A DNA stretch of 64,000 bases from Streptomyces sp. SAI-135 (lineage in GTDB: Bacteria; Actinomycetota; Actinomycetes; Streptomycetales; Streptomycetaceae), in assembly GCF_029893805.1 (NCBI RefSeq), contig NZ_JARXYP010000001.1:930001-994000 (forward strand), given 5' to 3'. The translations under genes and the position numbers were made by a program. Each line of letters starts with the position of its first letter. Positions within the stretch are counted from its first letter, which is position 1. Shown here in pieces: positions 8,928 to 16,668 of this stretch. A model generated the notes under the pieces. The model was given only the letters and a program-made list of their open reading frames with translations, was not told the DNA's origin and did no database searches.

Positions 8928-9626
8928 TCACCAGGGCAGGACCTGGTTCTCGTAGTCGACGAAGTGCAGCCCCCTCTCGCCGGCGCGCGCCTCCAGGGTG
9001 TTCACGACGCCGGGGATGCTCTCGTCGATCTCCAGCAGGGCTCCGGGGCCGCCGAGCCCGGTGCGCACCCAGCCGGGGTTTACCAGCAGTAGGGTGCGCG
9101 GGTCGTCGGCGTTGCGGGCGGCGTAGCTGCGCATGAGCTGGTTGAGGGCGGACTTGCTGGCGCGGTAGACCTCGTTGCCGCCGTTGGTGTTCATGGTCAG
9201 GCTGCCCTGGCGAGAGGACATGACGGCGATCATTCCGGTCTCTATGACCAGCGGGCCGAGCGTCTCGATCACCCGCATGGGGCTGAGCGCGTTGGTGACC
9301 ATGACCTCCGTAAACGACTCGATGGTGACCTCGCTGACGGGGATGTTCGCGTGGGCGATGCCCGCGTTGACGAACAGCAGGTCCAGGTCGCGTCCCGACA
9401 GCCGGTCGCGCAGGGCGGAGATCTGCTCCGGTTTGGTGGTGTCCACGTGCTCCACGGTCACCCGGCCGTCCGAGGAGTCGACCAGGTCGTGCAGGCCCGT
9501 GCGTCGGTCGCCTCGCACCGTGCCGATGACGTCCCAGCCGCGTCGCGCGAGTTCGGTGGCCAGCGCGAGCCCCAAGGTCCGGGAGGCGCCGATGACGAGG
9601 GCGGTCTTGTGGTTCGACTCTTGCAC
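8928..9626 (-). CDS. Short-chain dehydrogenase/reductase
   Basis: This 232-aa NAD(P)-dependent classical SDR has the cofactor motif GASRTLG at 13-19, NAG at 85-87, a serine at about 135, and the catalytic pair Tyr152 and Lys156 in YRASK. I chose GTG 9626 because GAAGGAAG lies just upstream and the Rossmann strand starts ten residues in. A perfect 14-bp inverted repeat (9669-9704) lies about 43 bp before the start, so expression is probably under a dimeric repressor, although no regulator gene adjoins. The substrate is unknown. Confidence 0.85.
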   Translation of the reverse strand: MQESNHKTALVIGASRTLGLALATELARRGWDVIGTVRGDRRTGLHDLVDSSDGRVTVEHVDTTKPEQISALRDRLSGRDLDLLFVNAGIAHANIPVSEVTIESFTEVMVTNALSPMRVIETLGPLVIETGMIAVMSSRQGSLTMNTNGGNEVYRASKSALNQLMRSYAARNADDPRTLLLVNPGWVRTGLGGPGALLEIDESIPGVVNTLEARAGERGLHFVDYENQVLPW

Positions 9627-9668
9627 CGGGTTCTTCCTTCGTGACGACAGCGTCAACCATTTCGGTTC

Positions 9669-9704
9669 ACCGTGTCTCGAAAGGTAGCAGTTTCGAGACA
9701 CGGT
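9669..9704. promoter_or_regulatory. Operator: 14-bp inverted repeat upstream of the SDR
   Basis: ACCGTGTCTCGAAA (9669-9682) and TTTCGAGACACGGT (9691-9704) are perfect complements with an 8-bp spacer. Position (upstream of the SDR start, inside its promoter region) and symmetry suggest a TetR- or HxlR-type repressor site. Transposon remnants occupy the place where a divergent regulator would normally be. Confidence 0.65.
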
Positions 9705-9844
9705 GTCCAGTTAATCGACGCGGCGGGAAGGTGCACTTCGGAGCGCGCACGCCTGCACGGTCGCGAGCGGCGAAGAATTAGGCCCCCGGCTCGGCGGCCG
9801 TGGCGACCGGACAGGCCGCCGAATGAGGAGGTTGCAGCCGTAGC

Positions 9845-10013
9845 CCGTTGGTGGTGTTGGCGTACCGGTTCACGCTGGACCCGAACGCTTTCCGCGTGGC
9901 CGCGCTGGGTTCACGCGGCGGTGCGGCAGGCTCATTTGGCGTATAACCGGAAGCGGACTACGGCCCAGGTGCGGTCGAAGGTGGGGCAGTGGTATGAGCG
10001 AGTAGGTGTGGTC
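9845..10013 (+). pseudogene. N-terminal remnant of an IS605-type TnpB
   Basis: Bases 9851-9925 read VVLAYRFTLDPNAFRVAAL, and another frame then gives HLAYNRKRTTAQVRSKVGQWYE, the usual start of TnpB (OrfB) proteins of IS200/IS605 elements. A frameshift near 9935 and loss of the rest show it is dead. No TnpB catalytic or zinc-finger region remains. Confidence 0.55.
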
Positions 10014-10030
10014 GGCCGAGACGACTCCGG

Positions 10031-10370
10031 CTACGGGACCTTGTCGAGCAAGGGCAGCGGTTCGGGTGGTGTTGCCCATGCTTGCCGACGGTCGGTGACA
10101 CTGCGAGCGTGTTGCCCCTGGGCGAAGGTGACGCGGCGGTGTGTGCTGTCCAGGCATGCGCGGTCGAATGGGCTGGGTCCGCTTTTATGGGCCCGACGTG
10201 CCGTCCGAACGTGGGAGGAGTTGCACCGCCCACGATCGGCCCAACTGGTTTCCGAGCGCAGCTTGTGCAGCAACAGCTGGTTCCAGACGCCAGCTCCGGT
10301 CCGGGCCGCCAGGCGGCGCCAACAGATAACGCCCGAGACGAACCCGGGCATCCGTGGCGGGTACTCCTGC
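10031..10370 (-). pseudogene. Internal remnant of an IS5-family transposase
   Basis: On the minus strand one frame reads VICWRRL, AGVWNQLLLHKLRS, SSHVRTARRAHKSGPSPFDRA and finally EPLPLLDKVP. These match in order the CWRRLRDW, DGSHVRA, TGPSPVDR and LLPLLDAVP blocks of IS5-group transposases around the first catalytic Asp. The Asp itself and the intervening sequence are degraded. It directly follows the TnpB remnant, so one element decayed next to or inside the other. Confidence 0.5.
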
Positions 10371-10525
10371 TGAAGCCCGGTCGCCGAATTGACGGGCTGG
10401 CCACCCTCTGCCGATTTCCAGGACATGTTTCCGCCACGTTGTCCGGTCACTGGTCCGCTCACCAGCACACTGATGGAGGCCCCAATATCGAAATTCAATC
10501 CATCATGTCTCGGTACGATGTGGGT

Positions 10526-11131
10526 GTGAGTGACCAGAGACCACGGACCGGGCGACCGCGCAGCGAGCAAGCGAGAACAGCGGTCCTGCACGCAGTCGAC
10601 GACCTGCTGGTCGAGGTCGGCTACGCGGCATTGACGATGAAAGGCATCGCCGAACGGGCAGGTGTCGGTCGCCAGACTGTCTACCGCTGGTGGTCGACCA
10701 AAGCGGAGATCTTGTTCGAGGCAGCCATCACTGACGCGATCAAAGAACTCATCAAACAACCTCAGCCGACCACACTCGAAGACGTGATTACCTATCTCGA
10801 AGCCGTCGAGAGCTTCTTGACGACTTCACCCGCGGGCGCCGCATATCGCGCACTCTTGGGCGAAGCGCAGCACGACTCTGCTGTCGCGCAACTCGTGGGC
10901 TCGGCTGCTCTGTTCGATGGACCGGCTCGTGCAGTTCTGAGTCGCGGAATCAGCCGAGGTGACATTTCCTCGACGACTCCCCTCGATGCGGCAATTGCGG
11001 TTTTGACCGGACCAGCCTTCTACCTGGCGGTGACAGGAGCCGACAGGCTGCGTATTCCCGCTCACGCGCTGGCCTCGGCGTTGCTCGCGGCTGTCCGCGA
11101 GCTGTCGCCCACGGCGTCCATGGACGCATGA
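10526..11131 (+). CDS. TetR-family transcriptional regulator
   Basis: This protein is about 201 aa with an N-terminal HTH (TMKGIAERAGVGRQTVYRWW at about 30-50) and a helical effector domain of the TetR_C_11-like kind. A possible -10 (TACGAT at 10514-10519) lies 7 bp before GTG 10526, so the message may be leaderless; ATG 10505 is the alternative start. No enzyme gene is directly adjacent: IS debris flanks it on both sides, so its target is unclear. The operator upstream of the SDR at 9.67 kb (TGTCTCG core) is a possible distant target. Confidence 0.85.
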   Translation: MSDQRPRTGRPRSEQARTAVLHAVDDLLVEVGYAALTMKGIAERAGVGRQTVYRWWSTKAEILFEAAITDAIKELIKQPQPTTLEDVITYLEAVESFLTTSPAGAAYRALLGEAQHDSAVAQLVGSAALFDGPARAVLSRGISRGDISSTTPLDAAIAVLTGPAFYLAVTGADRLRIPAHALASALLAAVRELSPTASMDA

Positions 11132-11220
11132 CGGTGCGTAAGAGATCGGACGGTCGGTGTGCTGAGGAGGGACAGGCGCGTGCAGTGCGAGCGGTCACCA
11201 GGACTTGACCACGCCGCCTG

Positions 11221-11487
11221 GACGTGGTGCTGGCCGACCGCGGCTACGACCACGACAAGTACCGCCGCCTGGTCTGGGACCTGGGCGTGAAGCCGCTGAT
11301 CGCCTGCCGCGGCACCGAGCACGGCTCTGGTCTGGGCACCCAACGATGGGTCGTGGAGCGCGCGTTCGCCCATCTGCACTGGTTCCGCCGCCTGCGGATC
11401 CGCTGGGAGATCCGCGACGACATCCACGAAGCCTTCCTCACCCTCGGCTGCGCACTCACCTGCCGGCGACGGCTGCGGTCACTCTGA
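11221..11487 (+). pseudogene. C-terminal remnant of an IS5-family transposase
   Basis: The frame reads DVVLADRGYDHDKYR, IACRGTEHGSGLGTQRWVVER and AFAHLHWFRRLRIRWE, the end of an IS5-type DDE transposase including the second Asp and the catalytic Glu (WVVER). The upstream two-thirds is missing. Its stop codon overlaps the 3' end of the convergent HxlR gene by 9 bp. Confidence 0.7.
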
Positions 11488-11850
11488 GGGGCACTGGGCG
11501 GCGGTACATTCGGCTTCCTGGGCTGCCATGACCTCATCGCCATGCTCGAAGGCCCACGCTCCGACTGCGTCGATGGGCGCCAACAAAGTCCGGCCCAGGG
11601 CGGTGAGTTGGTAGTCAACGCGCGGTGGCGCTCCGGGGTGTGCCCGCCGCTCCACCAGTCCGTTGGACTGCAAGCGCCGCAGAGTCTCAGTGAGGACCTT
11701 GGAGCTGATCCCTCCGATCCGCTCGCGTAGTTCGACCGGACGTCTGGGACCGTCGCGCAAGGCCCAGAGGACCACGGCGTTCCAGGTGTTGGACAGGAGG
11801 TCGAAGGCCAGGCGAGCACGGCAGTCGGCGAGGAAAGCGTCGGTCGTCAC
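11479..11850 (-). CDS. HxlR-family winged-helix regulator
   Basis: This 123-aa HxlR protein has FDLLSNTWNAVVLWALRDGP, RFxEL-type helix VELRERIGGISSKVLTETLRRL, and the wing GLVERRAHPGAPPRVDYQLTALG. Such regulators sense quinones, aldehydes or oxidants and often control a divergent reductase. Here the divergent gene is an F420/NADP-type oxidoreductase 74 bp away. The start is GTG 11850. The C-terminal tail (ECTAAQCPSE) overlaps IS sequence and may be altered. Confidence 0.85.
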   Translation of the reverse strand: MTTDAFLADCRARLAFDLLSNTWNAVVLWALRDGPRRPVELRERIGGISSKVLTETLRRLQSNGLVERRAHPGAPPRVDYQLTALGRTLLAPIDAVGAWAFEHGDEVMAAQEAECTAAQCPSE

Positions 11851-11864
11851 GTACCAAATGGTGC
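11851..11864. promoter_or_regulatory. Palindrome GtACCAaaTGGTgC between HxlR and reductase
   Basis: A 14-bp near-perfect palindrome lies immediately before the HxlR start codon in the 74-bp divergent interval. It is a likely HxlR autoregulatory site, inferred from position and symmetry only. Confidence 0.4.
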
Positions 11865-11924
11865 CCGACAGGCCCTCTAGCGTCGTTGCGAATGGTCCAA
11901 GCAGGTCGTGGGAGGAAATGCGTG

Positions 11925-12617
11925 ATGAGAATCGGCGTACTTGGCACGGGCAACATGGCGGACGCGCTCGCCACCCACTGGGTCCGGGCCGGGCACGACG
12001 TGGCCGTCGGAGGACGGGACATGCACAAGGCGGAGCGGCTCGCGACGCGCCTCGGGGGCAGCGCGAAGCCTGTCAGCCTGCATGCGGCGGCCGAATTCGG
12101 TCAGGTGGTGCTGTCTGCGCTGCCCTTCGGCGCGGGTACGAGCGTGGTGCGGGAACTACGAGCGGTCATGGACGGCAAGGTGCTGATCGACTGTTGCAAT
12201 CCGGTCGGGCCGGGCTTCCGGCTGCTGACACAGAGCGGCCTGTCGGCCGCACAGCAACTGGCCGCGGCGGCACCAGGAACCCATGTGGTCAAGGCGTTCA
12301 ATCTCTGCCACGAGGACGTGTGGCGTATGTCGCCGCCCATCTTCGACGGGCGCCGACTGGCCGTTCCGGTCTGTGGAGACGACGAAACGGCTCTCGCCCT
12401 CGTACACGAGTTGGTGCGGCATGTCGGCTGCGAACCCGTGGCCGGCGGCTCTCTTGAACGAGCCGGACTCCTGGAAGCGACCGCGGCACTCTTCATCGGG
12501 CTCTGGATCGGCGAGGGGGCCGATGTCCAGGCCATCGCACCCCCACTGGCCTATGCCGCCGGACCGAGAGACGGGGAACCACAAACCACCGAAAAGGCTT
12601 TTCGTCAGGAGTTCTAA
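11925..12617 (+). CDS. NADPH-dependent F420 reductase-like oxidoreductase
   Basis: This 230-aa protein begins with a Rossmann motif IGVLGTGNMADAL and contains GRDMHKAERLA, VVLSALPFGAG, DCCNPVG and VVKAFNLCHEDVW, as in F420H2:NADP oxidoreductase-like proteins (FNO/DinB-like NAD-binding family). GGAGGAAAT at 11911-11919 precedes ATG 11925 (GTG 11922 is equally in frame). It probably works in the cytoplasm on a flavin or F420 cofactor. Divergence from HxlR suggests control by it. Confidence 0.75.
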   Translation: MRIGVLGTGNMADALATHWVRAGHDVAVGGRDMHKAERLATRLGGSAKPVSLHAAAEFGQVVLSALPFGAGTSVVRELRAVMDGKVLIDCCNPVGPGFRLLTQSGLSAAQQLAAAAPGTHVVKAFNLCHEDVWRMSPPIFDGRRLAVPVCGDDETALALVHELVRHVGCEPVAGGSLERAGLLEATAALFIGLWIGEGADVQAIAPPLAYAAGPRDGEPQTTEKAFRQEF

Positions 12618-12620
12618 GTC

Positions 12621-12791
12621 CATGATCCCCTCCGCGACGCGGCGGGCTACTACCTCATGCCGGAAGGGCAAGTGGCGGCGAAGCCGTACAAGCTGCTGCG
12701 CCAGGCCCTGGCCCGGTCGTCGAAGGTGGCGATCGCCAAATACGTCTGTTCGGGAGAGGAGCGCTTGGGCCTGCTTCGTACTGGCGGAGAT
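12621..12791 (+). pseudogene. Remnant of a Ku DNA end-binding protein
   Basis: In frame, GYYLMPEGQVAAKPYKLL continues to RQALARSSKVAIAKYV and CSGEERLGLLR, the conserved central beta-barrel stretch of bacterial Ku (non-homologous end joining). Neither the N-terminal part nor the C-terminal part is present and no LigD gene is nearby. It starts right after the reductase stop codon, marking a recombination junction. Confidence 0.6.
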
Positions 12792-13254
12792 CATTTATTC
12801 CTGGCGTGCGGTATTCCCTGCGCTCAGGCTCTGCGACGCTGCGGCCAGGGGTAACCGAGTTGCCTGGCGAACTCCGGTGAGCCACCGCAAACCGCGGAGG
12901 CTTGGCGCGGGTCAGCTGCGACGAGTTGCTCAGCAAGCCGTTCAGCTTGGTCTGCCGGGTCGTCACTGGAGACGGCGAGGTCATCCGGAACTGCAGCCTT
13001 GGACGGTCTTCCCTGATAGCAGAGCGGCCTGGATGGAAGAGGAAGACGTTGACCTGGTCCGGTTCCCAGGGCAGTGCTGATCTGGGCCAACAGCCGACAC
13101 CGGGCGGAGCTGTCCACGGCCCCGAAACCGGTGGCGCAGTCGGCCTGATGCTGTGATCTGCATCTCAGCCGGTTGCCCCTCACGTCAATGTCAGAGGTGA
13201 GGATGGCGACAACGCCCGGAATCACCGGGTCGGTCACACGAGAGGTGGCGGAAG
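12792..13254. other. Gap with degenerate sequence
   Basis: A minus-strand stretch (about 12825-13000) reads DDLAVSSDDPADQAERLAEQLV and EFARQLGYPWPQRR, perhaps the end of a lost protein, but I cannot identify it. The last 60 bp serve as leader of the next gene. Confidence 0.3.
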
Positions 13255-14178
13255 ATGGGGCAGGCGTGGGGTTTCGGCAGGTATGGCGGGCCCGAGGTCC
13301 AGGAGTTCTTCGATCGTCCCGACCCTGTCCCCCGTCGCGGCGAGGTGCTGATCCAGGTCGACGTCGCCGGGGTGAATCCCCTCGACCACCTTCTGCGCTC
13401 GGGTCCAATTGACAGGCTCGACAGCGGGCGTCCGCTTCCCCGCGTGCTGGGCATGGAGGCAGCCGGAACCGTTCTCGCCCGGGGCGAGGACGTCCACGGG
13501 CTCGAGGTGGGTGACGCGGTCTTCGGCTTCGCACTCACAGGTGGCGGCACCTACGCCGAGACGACGGTGCTGTCCGCGCCGAACACCGCGCGCATCCCGG
13601 AGGGGCTGTCCGCGACCGTGGCGGCAACGCTGCCAGTAGCCGGGACGACCGCGGTGGACGTGCTCGACCAGCTCAGCCTCCCGGCCGGTGCCACTGTCCT
13701 GGTGAACGGAGTCGGGGGCGGCGTCGGCCTCGCCGTCGCCCGGCTGGCTATCGGGCGCGAGCTGCGTGTGATCGGCACCGGGAGTACCGCCAAACGCGAG
13801 CACGCCGAGGCCATGGGGGTGCGGTTCATCGACTACACCGCCGAGGACGTCGCCGCCGCGGCACGCGAGCTGGCTCCGGACGGTTTCGACGGGATCGTCG
13901 ACCTGGCCGGAGGCACCTCGCTGCGGACGGTCGCTCCGCTTGCCCAGGATCCCCGCAACGTCATCGCTGTGGGTGACATGTCTGTGACCGATCTCGGTGG
14001 GCGTTTCGTCGAGCGTCGCATCGACCGCGAGAACCTGGAGCGGTCGGCCCGGCTGGCCCTCGACGGACTCCTCGCACCCGTGATCACCGCGGTCCATCCG
14101 CTCTCCGACGCCCCGGCCGCCCTCGCCACCGTCGAGAACGGTCACGCCTCGGGCAAGGTTGTCATCAAGGTGGCATGA
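13255..14178 (+). CDS. MDR-family quinone/alcohol oxidoreductase
   Basis: This 307-aa zinc-independent medium-chain reductase has an N-terminal GroES-like fold (GRYGGPEV, GEVLIQVDVAGVNPLDHLLR), the NADPH motif GVGGGVGLAVAR, and a C-terminal KVVIKV ending. No Cys/His zinc ligands are present, so it belongs with quinone oxidoreductases rather than zinc ADHs. AGAGGTGG lies upstream of ATG 13255. It stands alone between the Ku remnant and a gene-poor gap. The substrate is unknown. Confidence 0.85.
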   Translation: MGQAWGFGRYGGPEVQEFFDRPDPVPRRGEVLIQVDVAGVNPLDHLLRSGPIDRLDSGRPLPRVLGMEAAGTVLARGEDVHGLEVGDAVFGFALTGGGTYAETTVLSAPNTARIPEGLSATVAATLPVAGTTAVDVLDQLSLPAGATVLVNGVGGGVGLAVARLAIGRELRVIGTGSTAKREHAEAMGVRFIDYTAEDVAAAARELAPDGFDGIVDLAGGTSLRTVAPLAQDPRNVIAVGDMSVTDLGGRFVERRIDRENLERSARLALDGLLAPVITAVHPLSDAPAALATVENGHASGKVVIKVA

Positions 14179-14462
14179 GATGTGCCCGGCCGTCTGACGC
14201 TGTCAACCGTCCACTGCGGACTGACGAGAACCCGTGGTCAGCGCATCAACAACTGAGCACCTTCACCTGGTACGGGGTTGCGCACGCTCAGGCGTACGCC
14301 GACACACGGTGATCGTTTCGATGTGCTTGCGAGTCGGCCGCGGAGCCAGGGCCGGGGCCGCCCGGCCTCCCGGCAGGAGACGGACCCGGCCCGTCGGAGG
14401 ACCCACAGCTCAGCCGCCAGGGCATGAACGCCGCGGCGGGTGTGGAGTTGAGCAGACACCTC

Positions 14463-14615
14463 TCAGGAACCGTGGAACCACATATTCACCAACTGCGGCA
14501 GCCCGAAGGCGACGGAGAGGAACGTGCTGCCGCCCGATGAGAGAGCGGTCGCCAGACTGTGGGAGACCGCGTAGGCGGCGATGCCCGCGATGAGGGCAAG
14601 GCCGAGCGGCGTCAT
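14463..14615 (-). CDS. 50-aa single-pass hydrophobic peptide
   Basis: A short protein starts MTPLGLALIAGIAAYAV and ends LPQLVNMWFHGS. Residues 3-45 are almost all hydrophobic or small, giving one membrane helix or a hairpin. GGAGGGAT stands 5 bp before ATG 14615, and its start overlaps the stop of the preceding 38-aa frame (ATGA), so the two are probably translated together. I do not know a family; a membrane micropeptide, secreted peptide or holin-like role are all guesses. Confidence 0.5.
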   Translation of the reverse strand: MTPLGLALIAGIAAYAVSHSLATALSSGGSTFLSVAFGLPQLVNMWFHGS

Positions 14616-14728
14616 GACGATCCCTCCACCATCGACTTGGCATCGAGTGGAGTACCGGCCCGGACGGCGGGAGCTGGCATGCCGGGAGTGCTCCCGGACG
14701 TGCTGGTGGGACGGGGGTCCCCGGACAT
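14612..14728 (-). CDS. 38-aa Pro/Ser/Thr-rich peptide coupled to a hydrophobic partner
   Basis: AAGGAGAG lies just before ATG 14728. The product (MSGDPRPTSTSGSTPG... ending KSMVEGSS) is polar and unstructured. Its TGA overlaps the ATG of the next peptide. The strong ribosome sites for both and the 4-bp overlap argue for real translation. Function is unknown. The surrounding gaps 14179-14462 and 14729-14961 show nothing else. Confidence 0.45.
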   Translation of the reverse strand: MSGDPRPTSTSGSTPGMPAPAVRAGTPLDAKSMVEGSS

Positions 14729-14961
14729 GCTCTCTCCTTGCGAGTGTGGGGCCGAAAAGGGACGCTGACGCCTGCGTGGCATCGTCCGCGTGGGGTGGTC
14801 GCCTCGCGGTCGGCGTCCCCTCGGCACCGCTCGCGCGGCTTCCGGGGCCGCAACCACGGTAGAGGCACTTCGCATCACTGTTCCCCCTGTTCGGTTCTGC
14901 GAGGCCCTCACCAGGACCTGGTGAGGCGAAGCTGTCGAGGCGGTTAGCCCTCGCAGAGGCG

Positions 14962-14989
14962 AGGGCCCGGACCATCCGGTCCGGGCCCT
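14962..14989. terminator. 12-bp perfect hairpin
   Basis: AGGGCCCGGACC and GGTCCGGGCCCT pair around an ATCC loop. It lies upstream (by transcription) of the minus-strand micropeptides and could insulate them from minus-strand readthrough. No clear gene ends directly at it. Confidence 0.6.
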
Positions 14990-15550
14990 GCACGCTCCAT
15001 GGAAGACCCGCTGAACTCGGATGTCGCCTCAGACGGTGGCGCGAGCGGTCTGGCCGGCCGGGCCAACCTGGACATGCTGACGACTTTGATGACCGGCCTC
15101 CTCAAGGGGGCGGCCATCCCCGGAGCCCCCAGGAGCGCCGATGCCTCCGGGGCATTCCCGCTCGGCAGCGCCAGTCCCCTCTCCTCCGTGTCCGGCGGTC
15201 TCATCGGTCTGGGAAACGCGGGGACTTCCTGCGCAGGAGGGCCATCACGCCTGTCGCCGAAGGACAATTGCCCGTTGACCTATGGCGTTCCTCCCGCGTC
15301 TTCGGGCAACGGGCGTCAGTTCCGCAAAACGGCCGACAGCGCCGGTCAACTCCGCAGCCGCCGCTTGCAACAGCCCGGCTGGCAACCAGGCTGAACGCAG
15401 TACTCGGTAGCAGGGCTGCGCACTGGTCCGTGGGAGCGTCACGGTGCTGGGTTTCAACGCCGTCGCGGTTGGCGCAGGTAACGGACCATTCGGCGATGAC
15501 CGGCCCGGCTTCGGCGGGGAATTGACGACGACATAGGGCGCCAGGTCAGC

Positions 15551-15892
15551 ATGCCGATTGCGCCGCGGGTGCACTGGTGGAAGCTGGAGGCGAGCGGAGC
15601 CGCTGTTGTCGATGTTGATGGAGACGTCACCAGCGCGTGGAATGAGATCTCCGCTGGTAAGGGAGAACCCAGCGCCGAAGGGCAGACGGTTCCGCGGATC
15701 GTCATGTCGGGCGCGGTCGTCGTCATGCTGCTCCTCACGCCCCGTGTGATCCGCCTTCGTCTCACTTCGTGGACAGTGGGGTGGCTGGCCACCTTGCTGG
15801 GCTCCATCGCCGTGATGGCCCTGGTGGGTCTGACGGCACGCCTCACCGTTACGGATGGCCGGCCGACGCGCGTTGATGAGCTGGAATCCTGA
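15551..15892 (+). CDS. Hypothetical membrane protein, 113 aa
   Basis: The first 50 residues are soluble (PRVHWWKLEASGAAVVDVDGD). Then come two probable membrane helices, VMSGAVVVMLLLTPRVI (about 51-67) and TVGWLATLLGSIAVMALVGL (about 75-94), and a short charged tail. The frame is open for about ten codons upstream without a start, so the N-terminus may be longer or truncated. No family is recognised. Bases 14990-15550 contain no better candidate. Confidence 0.4.
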   Translation: MPIAPRVHWWKLEASGAAVVDVDGDVTSAWNEISAGKGEPSAEGQTVPRIVMSGAVVVMLLLTPRVIRLRLTSWTVGWLATLLGSIAVMALVGLTARLTVTDGRPTRVDELES

Positions 15893-15924
15893 CTCGGTAC
15901 GGACCGCGTGAAGAGCCTGCTCGA

Positions 15925-16290
15925 TCAGCTCGTCCACGTCTTGATCTGAGCGGCGACCTCCCGTACCGGAAGACCGTCCCGGGCGGCGCAGGCCAGCGGG
16001 AGAACAGTGTTCAGGCCAGGGCCCACCGGCATCCCGCATGCCGACAGGTAAGCCGCGGTCACCGTGGCCGCGAACAGCAGATTCCGCATCTCCAGGCTCG
16101 GGTTTCTCGCCAGCTCGCACAGCAGCGCCGCAGCCTTGTGATGAGGTTCGGGGTAGACCTCGTGGTCAAGGATCTCCGCCCGGTGTCGTGCTTCCGCCGC
16201 TACGGGGACGCCGTAGTCGACGACCTGGGGGTCTCCCGGAATCTGCTGCGCCACTGCCAGGATCCACGCGAGGTCGATCCGAAGGTTCAC
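15925..16290 (-). CDS. Fic-like toxin component of a toxin-antitoxin pair
   Basis: This 121-aa protein matches in layout the Streptomyces proteins usually labelled as Fic-family toxin components: MNLRIDLAWIL, GDPQVVDYG, AALLCELARNPSLEMRNLLFAATVTAAYL, and a C-terminal VREVAAQIKTW helix. The canonical Fic motif HPFx(D/E)GNGR is absent, so AMP-transfer cannot be assumed. The GTG start overlaps the antitoxin stop (GTGA), a strong sign of an operon. It probably acts in the cytoplasm and is neutralised by the upstream partner. Confidence 0.65.
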   Translation of the reverse strand: MNLRIDLAWILAVAQQIPGDPQVVDYGVPVAAEARHRAEILDHEVYPEPHHKAAALLCELARNPSLEMRNLLFAATVTAAYLSACGMPVGPGLNTVLPLACAARDGLPVREVAAQIKTWTS

Positions 16291-16550
16291 GCGGCGTCCC
16301 TCGGTGCCGTCTCCGTCGGGGCGTCCGGGAGACCGGGGTACCGGTCCTCACCGACTTCCGCATCGAACACGTCCGTGTACGCGGCCAGGAACGATGCGGC
16401 GCCGGCCATGAAGGCCGCGCGGGACTGATTCACGTCCGCCTCGATCAGGTCGGCCACGTACCCCTGCAAGCTCAGGCCCCGGCGCTTGGCCCGTTCCTCG
16501 GCGGCTGCTTTGACCTCTTCATCCAGGCGGATGTTCGTCTGCTTTCCCAT
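16287..16550 (-). CDS. Antitoxin, ribbon-helix-helix type
   Basis: This 87-aa protein begins MGKQTNIRLDEEVKAAAEERA, a typical RHH DNA-binding N-terminus, then RRGLSLQGYVADLIEADV. The C-terminal third (DAEVGEDRYPGLPDAP) would wrap the toxin. It is first in the two-gene operon. The 26-bp palindrome just before its start (16563-16588) is the expected autoregulatory site. Confidence 0.7.
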   Translation of the reverse strand: MGKQTNIRLDEEVKAAAEERAKRRGLSLQGYVADLIEADVNQSRAAFMAGAASFLAAYTDVFDAEVGEDRYPGLPDAPTETAPRDAA

Positions 16551-16562
16551 ACCAGCACTCTA

Positions 16563-16588
16563 GCTATGTGCCGGTACCAGCGCATAGC
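16563..16588. promoter_or_regulatory. 26-bp near-perfect palindrome upstream of the antitoxin
   Basis: GCTATG...CATAGC flank a GGTACC centre. The two 13-bp halves differ at only two positions. The site lies 12 bp upstream of the antitoxin ATG and is a likely RHH operator. Confidence 0.6.
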
Positions 16589-16668
16589 AAATGGAACGTC
16601 TGTCCGGGCCCGGAGCGGTGGCGAGATCATTCCGGGGGCAAGGGGGACGGCCGCGTCGGAGGGGCAAC

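Noticed and set aside
14944..15394. Overlapping frames on both strands (minus 107 codons, plus 131 codons)
   Set aside because: The minus frame runs through the terminator hairpin and neither shows family features; I could not choose between them and left both out.
15245..16120. A 291-codon minus-strand frame
   Set aside because: Overlaps the toxin gene in another frame and the membrane protein on the other strand; composition is shadow-like (Arg, His, Gly) with no motif.
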